Shown: piece after piece, positions 20,428 to 29,669 of the stretch | Layout of the letters: each line of letters opens with the position of its first letter | How positions within the stretch are numbered: the stretch's first letter is position 1 | Source: Saccharomonospora sp. CUA-673 | GTDB lineage: Bacteria > Actinomycetota > Actinomycetes > Mycobacteriales > Pseudonocardiaceae | Direction: 5' to 3' | DNA: 64,000 nt | NCBI RefSeq assembly: GCF_001942305.1 | Contig: NZ_MKKE01000022.1 | Location: 186,001 to 250,000 of the forward strand | Made by a program: the position numbers and the translations under genes | Notes under the pieces: generated by a model | The model's input: the letters and a program-made list of their open reading frames with translations, nothing else | Database searches by the model: none | Told to the model about the DNA's origin: nothing

Positions 20428-21632
20428 TCAGGCGGTGCCACCTCGCAGGAGGCCGCGGCCGACGATGACGCGCTGGACCTCCGAGGTCCCCTCGTACAAC
20501 CGCAGCAGGCGCACGTCCCGGTAGATCCGTTCGACGACGACCTCGCGCATGTACCCGCTGCCGCCGTGCACCTGCACGGCCAGATCGGCGACGCGGCCGA
20601 CCATCTCGGTGCAGAACAGCTTCGCGGCCGACGGCGCGATCCGCCGATCCTGCCCGGACCGGTACTTCCGCGCGGTCTCGCGCACCAACGCCTCCCCCGC
20701 CAACACGTCGGTCTGCATGTCCGCGAGCATGGCCTGGACCAGCTGGAACTCCCCGATGGGCGTGCCGGCCTGGGTCGCGTCGGCGGCGTAGGCGACCGAC
20801 TCGTCCAACGCCCGCCGCGCGGTGCCGACGGCGACCGCCGCGATATGCACCCGCCCGCGGGCCAGGGACGTCATCGCGGCGCGGTAGCCGACCTCCTCCG
20901 ACCCGCCGACCAGCGCATCAGCCGGCACGCGGACCTCGTCGAAGTGGACGTCGGCGGTCCACGCGCCCTCCTGACCCATCTTGCGGTCCTTCGGCCCGAC
21001 CGAGACACCAGGCGCATCGGCCGGGACCAGGAACACGGCGATGCCCGGGTCCTTGCCGCTCGCCTCCCGGGTGCGGGCGAACGTGACGAACAGGTTCGCG
21101 ACGGGCGCGTTGGTGATGAACCGCTTGCCGCCGGTGATCACCCAGTCGTCGCCGTCGAGCACGGCCTTCGTCTGCAGGCCCGCGGGGTTCGACCCGGCGC
21201 CGGGCTCGGTGAGCGCGAACGCGGCGACGACCGCACCGGAGGCGAGCGCACCGAGCCACGCGCCTTCTGCGTGGCGGTGCCGTAGTTGACCAGCACCTGG
21301 CCGGCGATGCCGTTGTTGGTGCCGAACAGCGACCGCAGCGCCAGGCTGGTGTACCCGAGCTCCATGGCCAGCTCGACGTCCTGGACGAGGTCGAGCCCGA
21401 GTCCGCCCCATTCCTGCGGGATGGCGTACCCGAACAGGCCCATCTCCGCCACCTGCGCACGCAGGTCGTCCGGGATCGCGTCGGCGTCCATGATCTCGGT
21501 TTCGCGGGGGATCACCTTGTCCCGCACGAACTTCCGGGTCGCGGCGAGGATGTCGGCGAAGTCGTCCGCACCGACCTGGGCGGGGTGCTCGGCGTCGGCG
21601 GGACCGGGCCGGGTGTTCGCATCGTTGCGCAT
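20428..21632 (-). pseudogene. Acyl-CoA dehydrogenase, frameshifted
   Basis: An FAD enzyme of about 402 residues that introduces a double bond into an acyl-CoA. From ATG 21632 the N-terminal helical domain reads DDFADILAATRKFVRDKVIPRE and EWGGLGLDL. Near 21258 the homology moves to another frame, which carries FALTEPGAGSNPAGLQT (flavin contact), VFLVPADAPGVSVG, the C-terminal QVHGGSGYMRE and LRLYEGTSEVQR. Restoring one G gives QKARWLGALASG, the expected join. It is convergent with the TetR gene. Substrate chain type cannot be told. The break may be a sequencing error. Confidence 0.87.
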
Positions 21633-21733
21633 GCAGGCGATCCTGCCAACGAGACGTATCGCCCATCAATCGCACAGACGCCGCAACCTCGACTCCGGCC
21701 CGATCAGCCCTGGCCGACCCGATCGACGCCGAC

Positions 21734-22762
21734 TCAGCTCCAGCCGGTCATTCGGTGCGCCTGTTCGACGAGTTCCAGCACACCGACGGCGTCGTTCGGG
21801 TCGACGGGCACCTCGCCGGTGCCGGCGATGGCGCCCGCCAGCCCGGAGTAGAACTGGCCGTAGTCGCCGCGGACGGGTTCGATGCGCCGCTGGTCGTCGC
21901 GGGTGCCGACGAGTGCCCACTGCGCCTCGTCGCGCACGCCCAACGCCGGGTCGCCGGGCCGGGCGCCGCCGCGCAGGGCGTTCTCCTGCGGGTCGAGTCC
22001 CCAGATGGTGAATCCGCCGCGGGAGCCGTGGACATGCAGGCGCGGCGCGGGCAGCGCGGCCAGCGCCGACATGATCAGCCGCGAACGGGCGCCGCCGGCG
22101 TGCCGGAGGACGACGATCGCGTCGTCGTCGGCGGTGTCGGTCCCGCGACCCTGCACGTCGGCCCACAGGTCCTCGACGGGCCCGAGCAGTTGGCACGCCT
22201 GGTCGATCAGGTGGGTGCCGAGGTCGAAGAGGATCCCACCACCCGCGGCGACGTCGGTGGTGGCCTTCCAGCCGCGCCCACCGCCGGGTCGCCACCACTC
22301 GAAACGCGATTCGAAGGTGTGGACCTCGCCCAGTTCGCCCGAGTCGACGAGTTCGCGCAGCGTGAGGAAGTCGCCGTCCCACCGCCGGTTCTGATAGACG
22401 GTCAGGATGCGGCCGGCGGCGCGCGCCTTCTCGACCAGTCCGCGTGCCTGCTCGCTGCTCGGCGCGAACGGTTTGTCGACGACGACGTGCAGGCCTGCGT
22501 CCAGTGCCGTGGCCGCGAGGTCGACGTGCGTCTCGGGCGGGGTGGCGACGATCACGAGGTCCAGTTCCGACGCGCGTTCCCACAGCGCCGCGACGTCCGG
22601 CAGCACCGTCACACCGGGGTAGGTCTCGCGGGCCCGACGGGCTCGCTCGTCGTTGCCGGTGACGACGATGTCGAGCGTGTAGGCGTCGTCGTGGTGGACG
22701 AAGGGCGCGTGGAAGACCTGGCCTGCGAGGCCGTAGCCGATGACGGCGGTACGTACGGGCAT
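21734..22762 (-). CDS. Gfo/Idh/MocA-family oxidoreductase
   Basis: A 342-residue NAD(P)-dependent dehydrogenase of the glucose-fructose oxidoreductase family. VRTAVIGYGLAGQVFHAPFV is the Rossmann opening; VDKPFAPSSEQA carries the family EKP-type motif (here DKP) with the catalytic lysine; GGILFDLGTHLIDQACQLLG is the second signature near residue 180. ATG 22762 has AGGGTG 6 bases upstream; GTG 22771 is the alternative. It is divergent from the aldo/keto reductase gene across only 39 bases. Substrate probably a sugar or inositol-like polyol, not determined. Confidence 0.93.
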   Translation of the reverse strand: MPVRTAVIGYGLAGQVFHAPFVHHDDAYTLDIVVTGNDERARRARETYPGVTVLPDVAALWERASELDLVIVATPPETHVDLAATALDAGLHVVVDKPFAPSSEQARGLVEKARAAGRILTVYQNRRWDGDFLTLRELVDSGELGEVHTFESRFEWWRPGGGRGWKATTDVAAGGGILFDLGTHLIDQACQLLGPVEDLWADVQGRGTDTADDDAIVVLRHAGGARSRLIMSALAALPAPRLHVHGSRGGFTIWGLDPQENALRGGARPGDPALGVRDEAQWALVGTRDDQRRIEPVRGDYGQFYSGLAGAIAGTGEVPVDPNDAVGVLELVEQAHRMTGWS

Positions 22763-22801
22763 GCCCGTCACCCTAAGCCCGGCGCGCCCTAGAGTGGGTC
22801 C

Positions 22802-23671
22802 GTGACCACCTCAGTTCTCAGTTCGACGGCACTCCTCGGCAACCGGCCCGTGCACCGCATCGGCTTCGGCGCGATGCAGCTCGCGGGCCCGCACGTGTTC
22901 GGACCGCCGTCCGATCCGGAGGCGGCCGCGGCGGTGCTGCGCCGTGCCGTGGAGCGCGGGGTCGATCACATCGACACGGCGCAGTTCTACGGACCGGATG
23001 TGGTCAACGAGCTGATCCGGTCGGCGCTGCACCCGTACCCGGAGGGGCTGCGGCTGGTGACGAAGGTCGGCGCGGCCAGGGACGCGGACGGTGCGTGGCT
23101 GCCGAGCGGCGATCCGGCGGACCTGAAGCGGCAGGTGGAGCAGAACCTGCGCACGCTCGACGTCGAGCGGATGGATCTGGTGAACCTGCGCCGGTTCGAC
23201 CGCGACAAGCCGGATCTGGTGCAGCCGCCGCTGGCCGATCAGCTCGGGGCGCTGGCGGAATTGCGCGACGAGGGAAAGCTCGACCTGATCGGTGTGTCGA
23301 GTGTGGACGAACAGAGCGTCCGATTCGGTATCGAGCAGGGTGTCGCATGTGTCCAGAACGCCTACAGCGTCGTGGACCGCACCGACGACGGAATCGTCGA
23401 GCTGTGCCGCGAACACGGCGTGGCGTTCGTGCCGTACTTCCCGTTGGGTTCGGCCTGGGGCGGCAAGGAGAAGCTGGCCGAGCACGCCGACGTCGCGGAG
23501 GTCGCCGCCAAGCACGGTGTGACGATCGCGCAGGTGGCGTTGGCGTGGCTGTTGGCACGCTACGAGCGCATCTTGCTGATTCCCGGCACGGCGTCGCTCG
23601 AGCACCTCGAGGAGAACCTCGCGGTCGAGGGCATCACGCTGGACGCCGACGACCTGGCCCTCCTCGGCTGA
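22802..23671 (+). CDS. Aldo/keto reductase
   Basis: A 289-residue NADPH-dependent carbonyl reductase with the AKR TIM barrel. The tetrad residues are visible as DHIDTAQFYG (Asp, Tyr near residue 60) and VTKVG (Lys near 88); the usual histidine position reads LVNLRRFD, so Asn-Leu-Arg takes the place of the common LxHxP segment. Cofactor region: LIPGTASLEHLEEN. GTG 22802 begins 39 bases from the divergent Gfo/Idh gene. The last 112 bases overlap the 3' end of the opposite-strand membrane gene. Function beyond family not determined. Confidence 0.93.
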   Translation: MTTSVLSSTALLGNRPVHRIGFGAMQLAGPHVFGPPSDPEAAAAVLRRAVERGVDHIDTAQFYGPDVVNELIRSALHPYPEGLRLVTKVGAARDADGAWLPSGDPADLKRQVEQNLRTLDVERMDLVNLRRFDRDKPDLVQPPLADQLGALAELRDEGKLDLIGVSSVDEQSVRFGIEQGVACVQNAYSVVDRTDDGIVELCREHGVAFVPYFPLGSAWGGKEKLAEHADVAEVAAKHGVTIAQVALAWLLARYERILLIPGTASLEHLEENLAVEGITLDADDLALLG

Positions 23672-24165
23672 GCACGGTTCGGCTCGTGCTGCTCAGCGAG
23701 GAGGTTGATTCCGTACACGGCGAGCACACCGCAGACGATGCCCCACAGGACGATCGAGACGACCTGCCAGAAGATGACGAGGTTCCTGGTGGCGCCGAAG
23801 GACACGATCAGGGCCGAGGTGATCTGGCTGGGCAGCACGAGTTGGCCGAGAAGGCTGACGCCTGCGACGCCGTAGCGGTCGAAACGATCCTTGACCTTCT
23901 GTGTGCGCGGACTGCGCGGTGGTTGTTCGCGGTCGCGGGTGACGCGGGAGCGGATCCCGTGTGCGCCGAACACGAACGCGAGCATGGACACGACGTTGCC
24001 GATGACAGCGGCGACGACGGCGACGACCGGGTTCAGTCCGGACACGACGCCGATGATCGAACCGAGGTACGACTCGACGAACGGAATCGCGCCCAGTGCG
24101 AGCACTCCCACCCAGTGCAGGAACCAGGGCAGTGACAGTGCCCATTCCTGGATGTTCTCGATCAT
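23560..24165 (-). CDS. Small multidrug-efflux-like membrane protein (COG2426 type)
   Basis: A 201-residue membrane protein with four to five hydrophobic helices: ALSLPWFLHWVGVLALGAIPFVESYLGSIIGVVSGLNPVV, then VIGNVVSMLAFVFGAHG, GVSLLGQLVLPSQITSALIVSFGA and IFWQVVSIVLWGIVCGVLAVYG. The pattern matches small integral membrane proteins labelled as multidrug efflux in actinobacteria. A TetR gene is divergent from it with an operator between, the usual layout for a repressor-exporter pair. The last 37 or so codons run antisense into the aldo/keto reductase gene and look unlike a natural tail; a one-base loss near the end could have hidden the true stop around 23697. Confidence 0.75.
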   Translation of the reverse strand: MIENIQEWALSLPWFLHWVGVLALGAIPFVESYLGSIIGVVSGLNPVVAVVAAVIGNVVSMLAFVFGAHGIRSRVTRDREQPPRSPRTQKVKDRFDRYGVAGVSLLGQLVLPSQITSALIVSFGATRNLVIFWQVVSIVLWGIVCGVLAVYGINLLAEQHEPNRAQPRRARSSASSVMPSTARFSSRCSSDAVPGISKMRS

Positions 24166-24185
24166 GCCGGTTGCCTCCACCCCAG

Positions 24186-24200
24186 TAGTACGCTGTACTA
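24186..24200. promoter_or_regulatory. TetR operator between membrane protein and TetR gene
   Basis: TAGTAC (24186-24191), GCT, GTACTA (24195-24200) is a perfect 15-base inverted repeat centred between the two divergent starts, 28 bases before the TetR ATG and 20 bases before the other start. It should repress both directions. Confidence 0.75.
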
Positions 24201-24228
24201 GCACACCGTACCAGAAAGGGGCGACATC

Positions 24229-24792
24229 ATGCCCGATCGACGTGACGACATCGTGGCGGCGGCGAAGGAGCTGGCCACGGAACACGGGTTGCGCGCGGTG
24301 AGCGTGCGGGCGGTCGCGGCGCGCGCGGGCGTGGGCGCGAGCACGTTGCGGCACTACTTCCCGACGCAGCGGGCGTTGTTCGACGCGACGGCGGATGCGA
24401 CGTTCGACGAGCAGCTGTCGGATCTGCGGATCCGCGACCGCCGGGTGTCACCGGCACGGCGTCTCGTGGAATGCCTGCGGCAGTTCGTACCGGAGGGGGC
24501 CCAGCTGGAACAGTGGGCACTGTCGGTGTCGGCCGTGGCCGCGGTGGACGCCGACCCCGAACGGCGGCGCCTGTGGACGCAGCTGACGCGGCGCGCGCAC
24601 GAGCGGGTCGAGGCGTGGTTGGCGGTGCTGGCCGAGGAGGGCGCGCTGCGCGACGGCGACCCGGCGCGGCAGACCAGGCTGCTCCTGCTCGGCGTCGACG
24701 GCATGGCACTGCGCCTGCTCACCGCCGAGGACCGAGCCGACACCGACGTCGACGAACTCCTGCACGACCTGGTCGCCGTCGTCCTCCGCTAG
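24229..24792 (+). CDS. TetR-family regulator
   Basis: A 187-residue repressor. The helix-turn-helix reads RDDIVAAAKELATEHGLRAVSVRAVAARAGVGASTLRHYFPTQRALFDA, residues 5-55. The ligand domain carries the TetR_C motif LVECLRQFVP and ends VDELLHDLVAVVLR. AAAGGGG lies 7 bases upstream. It is divergent from the small membrane protein gene with one palindromic operator between, so it most likely represses that gene and itself. It overlaps the convergent HxlR gene by 4 bases at their 3' ends. Confidence 0.94.
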   Translation: MPDRRDDIVAAAKELATEHGLRAVSVRAVAARAGVGASTLRHYFPTQRALFDATADATFDEQLSDLRIRDRRVSPARRLVECLRQFVPEGAQLEQWALSVSAVAAVDADPERRRLWTQLTRRAHERVEAWLAVLAEEGALRDGDPARQTRLLLLGVDGMALRLLTAEDRADTDVDELLHDLVAVVLR

Positions 24793-25175
24793 TCGGCCCC
24801 GAACTCGGCGTCGAATCGTTGCCGGGCCTGTTGGACGGCGGGAAGGTTGTCCGCACTCCATTCCAGCAGTGCGTCGATGAGGTCCTGCAGGGTCTTCCCG
24901 AGCGGCGCGATCCGGTACTCGACGCCGAGGGGGCGGGTGGACACGATCACCCGCTCGACCATGCCGTTCCGCTCCAACCGTCGCAGCGTGGTGGTCAGCG
25001 ACTTCTGCGTGATCTCCGGAACCGTCTTCCGCAGTTCGTTGAATCTCCGTGGCCGCTCGCAGAGCCGGTCGAGCACCTCGAGCGACCACTTGTCGAGCAC
25101 CTGTCCGAGCAGTTCACGGTGTTGCGGCCCCAACCTCGCGTGGCCGGCCGGGTCGCCGGGGGTGGTTTCGTCCAT
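24789..25175 (-). CDS. HxlR-family winged-helix regulator
   Basis: A 128-residue regulator. LGQVLDKWSLEVLDRLCERPRRFNELRKTVPEITQKSLTTTLRRLERNGMVERV, residues 25-80, is the standard HxlR DNA-binding fold; GVEYRIAPLGKTL is the wing and dimer strand. The usual N-terminal cysteine of redox-sensing HxlR proteins is not present. It is read divergently from the RidA gene 99 bases away, an arrangement seen often, so it probably represses that gene. Confidence 0.93.
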   Translation of the reverse strand: MDETTPGDPAGHARLGPQHRELLGQVLDKWSLEVLDRLCERPRRFNELRKTVPEITQKSLTTTLRRLERNGMVERVIVSTRPLGVEYRIAPLGKTLQDLIDALLEWSADNLPAVQQARQRFDAEFGAD

Positions 25176-25274
25176 GACACCTGGTCTCGTTGAAGTTCCC
25201 TTTCGATACAAGGTAGACGTTGGATACCTGGTTTGACCAGGCCCGATATCGATTCCACGAAAGGCATCGCCGAC

Positions 25275-25685
25275 ATGACCGTCCAGACCTTCAGCCCGGA
25301 GGGAATGTTCCAGCCGGTCCCCTACAACCACGTCGCCGTGGCGACCGGCACGCGGCACATCCGGCTCGCGGGCCAGATAGCCCGCGACGGCGAGGGCAAC
25401 CCCGTCGCCACCGGCGACCTCGCCGGTCAGGTCGCGCAAGCACTGCGCAATACCGCACGCGGACTGGCCGGCGCCGGCGCGAGCTTCGACGACGTCGTCC
25501 ACATGCGATTCTTCGCGGTGGACTGGGCTCCGTCCAAAATGGAGCCGTTTCTCGCCGGAATCGCGGCGGTACAGGAGGAACTGGGGGTCCCGGACCCACT
25601 GCCGCCGGTGTCGCTGATCGGCATCGACTACCTCTTCGAACCGGACGTGCTCGTCGAGATCGAGACTCACGCCATCGCCGACTGA
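25275..25685 (+). CDS. RidA-family (YjgF/YER057c) protein
   Basis: A 136-residue member of the RidA family, whose founding members hydrolyse reactive enamine/imine intermediates made by PLP enzymes. It shows RLAGQIARDGEGNPVATGDLAGQVAQALRN, residues 30-60, and ends with VSLIGIDYLFEPDVLVEIETHAIA, where family members have the C-terminal VEI-A pattern; the catalytic-site arginine common to true RidA is not evident (MRFFAVDW and PPVSLIGI instead), so it may belong to an Rid2-7 subgroup. ATG 25275 is preferred to 25233, where the extra residues do not match the family. It is divergent from HxlR. Confidence 0.9.
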   Translation: MTVQTFSPEGMFQPVPYNHVAVATGTRHIRLAGQIARDGEGNPVATGDLAGQVAQALRNTARGLAGAGASFDDVVHMRFFAVDWAPSKMEPFLAGIAAVQEELGVPDPLPPVSLIGIDYLFEPDVLVEIETHAIAD

Positions 25686-25759
25686 CCCGCACGGACGGTG
25701 TCGGCGGCGAGTGAAATACCCGGCGCCGACGCCGTCCGCCGTACCCGAATCACCAACAC

Positions 25760-25801
25760 GGCGACGTGGGTTGCTGACACGGCGACGCAGAACGCTGACA
25801 C
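25760..25801 (+). repeat. 21-bp repeat array D, two units
   Basis: Units at 25760-25780 and 25781-25801, preceded by the partial unit end CCAACAC (25753-25759). It lies between the convergent RidA and MFS genes and ends 7 bases before the MFS stop codon on the opposite strand. Confidence 0.88.
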
Positions 25802-25808
25802 GGCGGTC

Positions 25809-27319
25809 TTACGCCGGGACGGGTTCCTTCGCCGGAGGTGTCTGCGCGAGGCGGACGTTGCGCAGCAGTACGGCCGCCTGGATTGCGGCGCCCAGCAACA
25901 GAAGTCCGCCGACGACGGCGCTGATCCGCATGCCGTTGACGAACGCCTCGTGGGCGGCGGTCAGCAGTGCCTGTGCGTCCTCGTCCGGCAGGGCGCCTGC
26001 GGTGGCGACGGCGCCGCCGAGCGTCTCGCGCGCGGCCGCACCCGCATCCGCGGGCACACCCGCGTAATAGATCGACATCGCGACACTACCCAGGACGGCC
26101 GTGCCGAGCGCGCCACCGAGCTCGAAGCTCGTCTCCGACACGGCGGCCGCCGAGCCGGCCCGCTCGGGCGGGGCCGTCGTCAGGATGAGGTCGTTGGTCA
26201 GCACGTCCGCGAACGGGATACCGAACCCGACCAGTACCAGCGCCGACACCACGACCGCCAGGCCGGCGCCGTCGCCCCACACGGCGAGGACGGCGAAGCC
26301 GATCGCCGCGAGCGCCAGGCCGGATCCGATCAGCCACGCCACCGGGACGTAGCGCGCCAACCGCGTGACCACGAGGGAGCCGACGACGCTCAACAGGGCC
26401 ATCGGCAGCAGCCAGAACGCCGCCACCAACGGCGAGAGCCCCAGCACGAGCTGCAGGTACTGCGGCAGCAGGAACAGCAGGCCCATCATCGCGAACACGC
26501 CGAGCATGTTGGTGCCGATGGAGACGCTGAACTCGCGACGCCGGAACAGCTGCAGGTCGAGCATCGGGGCGGCCAGCCTGCGCTGCCTACGTCCGAACAC
26601 CACACCGAGCACCACACCGACACGAGTGCGCCCACCGCGGCCGCGCCGACGCCGTTCTTGGCGACGTCCTTGATCGCGTAGACCACGGGCAGCACCGCGG
26701 CCAGCGACAGCGCCGCCGACCAGAGGTCGAACCTGCCGGGATTCGGGTCCCGCGCCTCGGGCAGCAGCAGCGGGCCGGCGATCAGCAGCAGGATCATCAC
26801 CGGCACGTTGATGAGGAACACCGAGCCCCACCAGAAGTGCTCGAGCAACCAGCCTCCGATGACCGGCCCGAGCGCCATGCCCGCGGAGAAGCCGGCGCCC
26901 CAGATGGCGATCGCGAGCCGGCGCTGCCTGCGGTCGACGAACATCGCGCGAATCAGCGACAACGTCGACGGCATCAACGTCGCACCGCCGATGCCCAGCA
27001 GCACGCGCGCCACGATCAGCATCGCCGCGCTGGTCGAGAACGCCGCCAGCACCGAGGCCGCGCCGAACGCCACCGCGCCCGCCAGCAGCAGTCTGCGCCT
27101 GCCGATGCGGTCGCCGAGCGAGCCCATCACCACGAGCAGACCGGCCAGCACGAACGAGTAGATGTCGACGATCCACAGCTGTTCGGCGCCGGTCGGCGCC
27201 AGATCCTCACTCAAGTACGGCAGCGCGAAGCCGAGCACCGTCATGTCGACGCTGATCAGCAGCACCGGCAGCACCAGCACGCCGAGTGCGATCCACTCGC
27301 GCCTACCTGCCCTGTCCAC
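25809..27319 (-). pseudogene. MFS drug-resistance exporter (EmrB/QacA type), frameshifted
   Basis: A 14-helix major-facilitator antiporter of about 503 residues. The first part from GTG 27319 (GGAGGAG 2-8 bases upstream) has WIALGVLVLPVLLISVDMTVLGFALPYL, the DHA2 motif WIVDIYSFVLAGLLVVMGSLGDRIGRRRLLL and the antiporter motif C LLGIGGATLMPSTLSL. Near 26618 the frame changes and GVVLGVVFGRRQRRLAAPMLDLQLFRRREF continues to the stop at 25809. Adding one G gives ALVSGVVLGVVF. It is divergent from a TetR gene with two operators between, so induction by its substrate through that repressor is likely. Confidence 0.88.
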
Positions 27320-27337
27320 AACTCCTCCGATTTCTAA

Positions 27338-27380
27338 ACCGTCCAGTCGGTATAGTTTCAAACTAGACCGTCCGGACGGT
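27338..27380. promoter_or_regulatory. Twin TetR operators between MFS exporter and TetR gene
   Basis: ACCGTCCGGACGGT (27367-27380) is a perfect 14-base palindrome, and ACCGTCCAGTCGGT (27338-27351) is a near copy; the centres are 29 bases apart. They lie 19 bases from the MFS start and 15 from the TetR start, a typical autoregulated repressor-exporter promoter. Confidence 0.8.
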
Positions 27381-27394
27381 TTAGTCAAAGGGGT

Positions 27395-27952
27395 ATGGTG
27401 GAGGTCATGGGACGACCATCAGCGCGCGAACAGATCCTCGACGCCTACGAGAACCTGTTGATCGAGGACGGCCTGGCCGCCGTGACGCTGGACGCCGTCG
27501 CCGCACGGGCCGAGGTGTCCAAGGGCGGCCTGCTCTACCACTTCAGATCGAAGGACGCCCTGCTCGACGGCCTGCTCGACCGGCTGCTCGAACGCACCCG
27601 CACCGACCTGGCCTACGCGAGGACCGCACCCGAGGGCATGGTGCGGTACCTGCTGACGTCATCGGTGACCGACGCCGACATGACCAAGGCGTTCCACCGC
27701 ACGTCCGTCGCCACGCTCCGGCTGCTGGGCAGCGAGCCCAAGGCCGACGAGGCCCTCGCCACGTCGTTCGGCATGTGGACCGACCTGGCGGGCGAGTACG
27801 TCGACGACCCGCTGACCGCCGAGCTCATCGGCCTCCTCAGCGACGGGCTCTACCTGCGCGCCACACTCCAGGGCCGCGACATGCGCAGCCCCGTGCTCGA
27901 CAACCTCGACGAGGCGCTCCGGCGGCTCGGCTACGACGACAAGGCGCCCTAG
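27395..27952 (+). CDS. TetR-family regulator
   Basis: A 185-residue repressor. SAREQILDAYENLLIEDGLAAVTLDAVAARAEVSKGGLLYHFRSKDALLDGLLDRLL is the helix-turn-helix region; the GGLLYHFRSKDAL wording is typical of the branch that guards drug exporters. ATG 27395 is used; GTG 27398 and ATG 27407 are possible starts and differ by at most four residues. Twin palindromic operators separate it from the divergent MFS gene, its probable target. It is convergent with the baeRF-type gene, 34 bases apart. Confidence 0.93.
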   Translation: MVEVMGRPSAREQILDAYENLLIEDGLAAVTLDAVAARAEVSKGGLLYHFRSKDALLDGLLDRLLERTRTDLAYARTAPEGMVRYLLTSSVTDADMTKAFHRTSVATLRLLGSEPKADEALATSFGMWTDLAGEYVDDPLTAELIGLLSDGLYLRATLQGRDMRSPVLDNLDEALRRLGYDDKAP

Positions 27953-27986
27953 CCCGAACAGGCCGGCCGCCGGCCCGCGCAGCGGA

Positions 27987-29068
27987 TCAATAGCGCAGCA
28001 GGGCGCCGACGCCGTCGGGGAATCCGGCGCCGTCGACCACGAGCACGTCGGCGCCGGCCGCGAGGGCCGCGGCCGGCAGCGCCTCGTCGGCGCGATGGTC
28101 GCGCACCTGCCCGTCGGACAGGCCCTCGTCCTGCGCGGCGACGCGGAGCACGTCGTCGCCGCGCAGCACAGTGCGGTCGCCGAGCCCGCGGCGGTCCACC
28201 AGCAACGTGCCACCCGGCCGTCCCGCAGCGCGGCGGCCACCTCCGGCAGCCCGGCCGCGGCCTCCCCGTTCCTGCCGGTCGCGGCGTGGAAGCGGCGGAC
28301 GACGTCGTCCCGGTCCTCGGCCTGCTGCCGGGTGACGAGCTCGGCGATCCACGTGTCGTACTCGGCGAGGTCGGGTTCGCCCTCGGCCGGACCGCGTTCG
28401 ATCTCCACCGCGATCTCCTCGCAGCGCGGCGACAGCTCGGCCCGCAACGCCGAGCGGGTCTGCGCCTCACCGCCGATCGCCAGCAGCCGGGCGCTCACCT
28501 TCTGGGCGAGCAGATCGGCCTCGTCGGCGATGTCCCGCGCGTTGCGCTTCACCGTCTCCTCCGCGTACTGCTGGATGCGTCGGTGCGACCAACCACCGCT
28601 GCGGGGTTTGTGCACGTGGTGGTCGTCCCCGGTGACGTGCTCGCCGGCGACCGGCTCACCGGTGCGGTCCACGGCCTTCAGCCGGGCCTCGGTGCGATCG
28701 GCCACCACCGCGACATGCGGCACGGGCCGGTCCAGACCGGCCAGCAGCGGCAGGAGGTACGGCATGTCCGAGTAACGGGCCACCGTCTCGGGGGCCGACG
28801 GGAGCCATTCGTCCACCAGCACCGTGCCCCGGGCCGCGACGAGCGCCCGTCCCGCGGTGCCGACCGGCGGCCGGCCGTCGGCGACGGCACGCTCCATCGC
28901 ATCCACAGTGGACTCGTCGGCGCCCGCATCGGTCAACTGCTCGCGGACCGAACGCCACTGCAACCGCACCCGGTCCGCGCCGTCCTCCGTGTCCTGCGAG
29001 GCGTCGAAACACGCCGACGCGAACGGTCCCTCGGTCGCCAGCACATCCTGCAACTCGCTGCTGTGCAT
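27987..29068 (-). pseudogene. baeRF2/Rv2629-like eRF1-fold protein, frameshifted
   Basis: A protein of about 360 residues of the bacterial/archaeal eRF1-like group (Rv2629 in M. tuberculosis). Segments such as TVLVDEWLPSAPETVARYSDMPYLLPLLAGLDRPVPHVAVVADRTEARLKAV, then GDDHHVHKPRSGGWSHRRIQQYAEETVKRNARDIADEA, match that group. Near 28212 the frame changes; with one G restored the sequence runs RVGTLLVDRRGLGDRTVLRGDDVLRVAA to the stop at 27987. The group is linked to ribosome rescue or dormancy by structure and expression only. Three small genes upstream on the same strand form a likely shared unit. The break may be a sequencing error. Confidence 0.82.
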
Positions 29069-29107
29069 GTCCCTCCTTCCGTCACCGGAGCGCCGGTAGG
29101 TGTCCGG

Positions 29108-29377
29108 TCACCCCTCACGCGGCGAGGTGTCCGGGCGTTCCTCCGCGAGGCGCTGCTCCAGTGGTTCGCCCTCGCTCTGCTCGAACGGGGTCGTGCCCCA
29201 CCGGTCGACACCGGACCAGTGTTCGGGTGGTTCGGCCCCGCCTTCCAGCGGATCCTCCTGCAACCTGTCCTCGTCGAGGTCCTCGGCGCTGCTCAGCGCA
29301 GCCGGATCCTCCTCGACGCTGTCCGGATCTCCGGAATCCTGCGGCGGGGTGGCCGCATCGTGCCGCGCCTGGTGCAT
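29108..29377 (-). CDS. DUF5709-like small acidic protein
   Basis: An 89-residue acidic, probably disordered protein. The segment EDRLQEDPLEGGAEPPEHWSGVDRWGTTPFEQSEGEPLEQRLAEERPD matches the pattern of actinobacterial DUF5709 proteins (LxEG-PP---G-FGTT--EQ--GE-LDQRLA-EEPD). ATG 29377 has GAGAGGAG 5 bases upstream; GTG 29380 is the alternative. It lies 39 bases upstream of the baeRF-type gene. Function unknown. Confidence 0.78.
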   Translation of the reverse strand: MHQARHDAATPPQDSGDPDSVEEDPAALSSAEDLDEDRLQEDPLEGGAEPPEHWSGVDRWGTTPFEQSEGEPLEQRLAEERPDTSPREG

Positions 29378-29406
29378 CACCGCTCCTCTCGTGGCTGATT
29401 CGGGCG

Positions 29407-29637
29407 TCAGCTGCCGAGGCGTTGGCGCAGCAGTTCCTTGCCCTGTTCGGCACCCTTGCGACTGTCGGCCTGAGCCTTGCGGAAGAACTCGGCCAGCACG
29501 GTGTCACCTTCCCGTTCGGCATCGCCGATGTAGGTCTCCAGCCGCAGCGCGTTGCTCAGGCACGCCTCGACGAACCAGATGATGTTGTAGTTCTTGTCCT
29601 GGGTTCCGGTCACGTGACCGGCCTCGGCCGTCGTCAT
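29407..29637 (-). CDS. Conserved small helical protein, function unknown
   Basis: A 76-residue protein. The sequence NIIWFVEACLSNALRLETYIGDAEREGDTVLAEFFRKAQADSRKGAEQGKELLRQRL predicts two amphipathic helices, with charged residues spaced as in a small helical bundle. I believe similar short proteins are common in actinobacteria beside stress genes, but I cannot name the family. ATG 29637 has AAGGGAGA 5 bases upstream; a longer upstream frame to 29928 is antisense to the DUF4383 gene's neighbour region and is rejected. It lies 29 bases upstream of the DUF5709 gene. Confidence 0.8.
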   Translation of the reverse strand: MTTAEAGHVTGTQDKNYNIIWFVEACLSNALRLETYIGDAEREGDTVLAEFFRKAQADSRKGAEQGKELLRQRLGS

Positions 29638-29669
29638 CGGTTCTCCCTTCGGGTACTCGTGTCGTTCTC

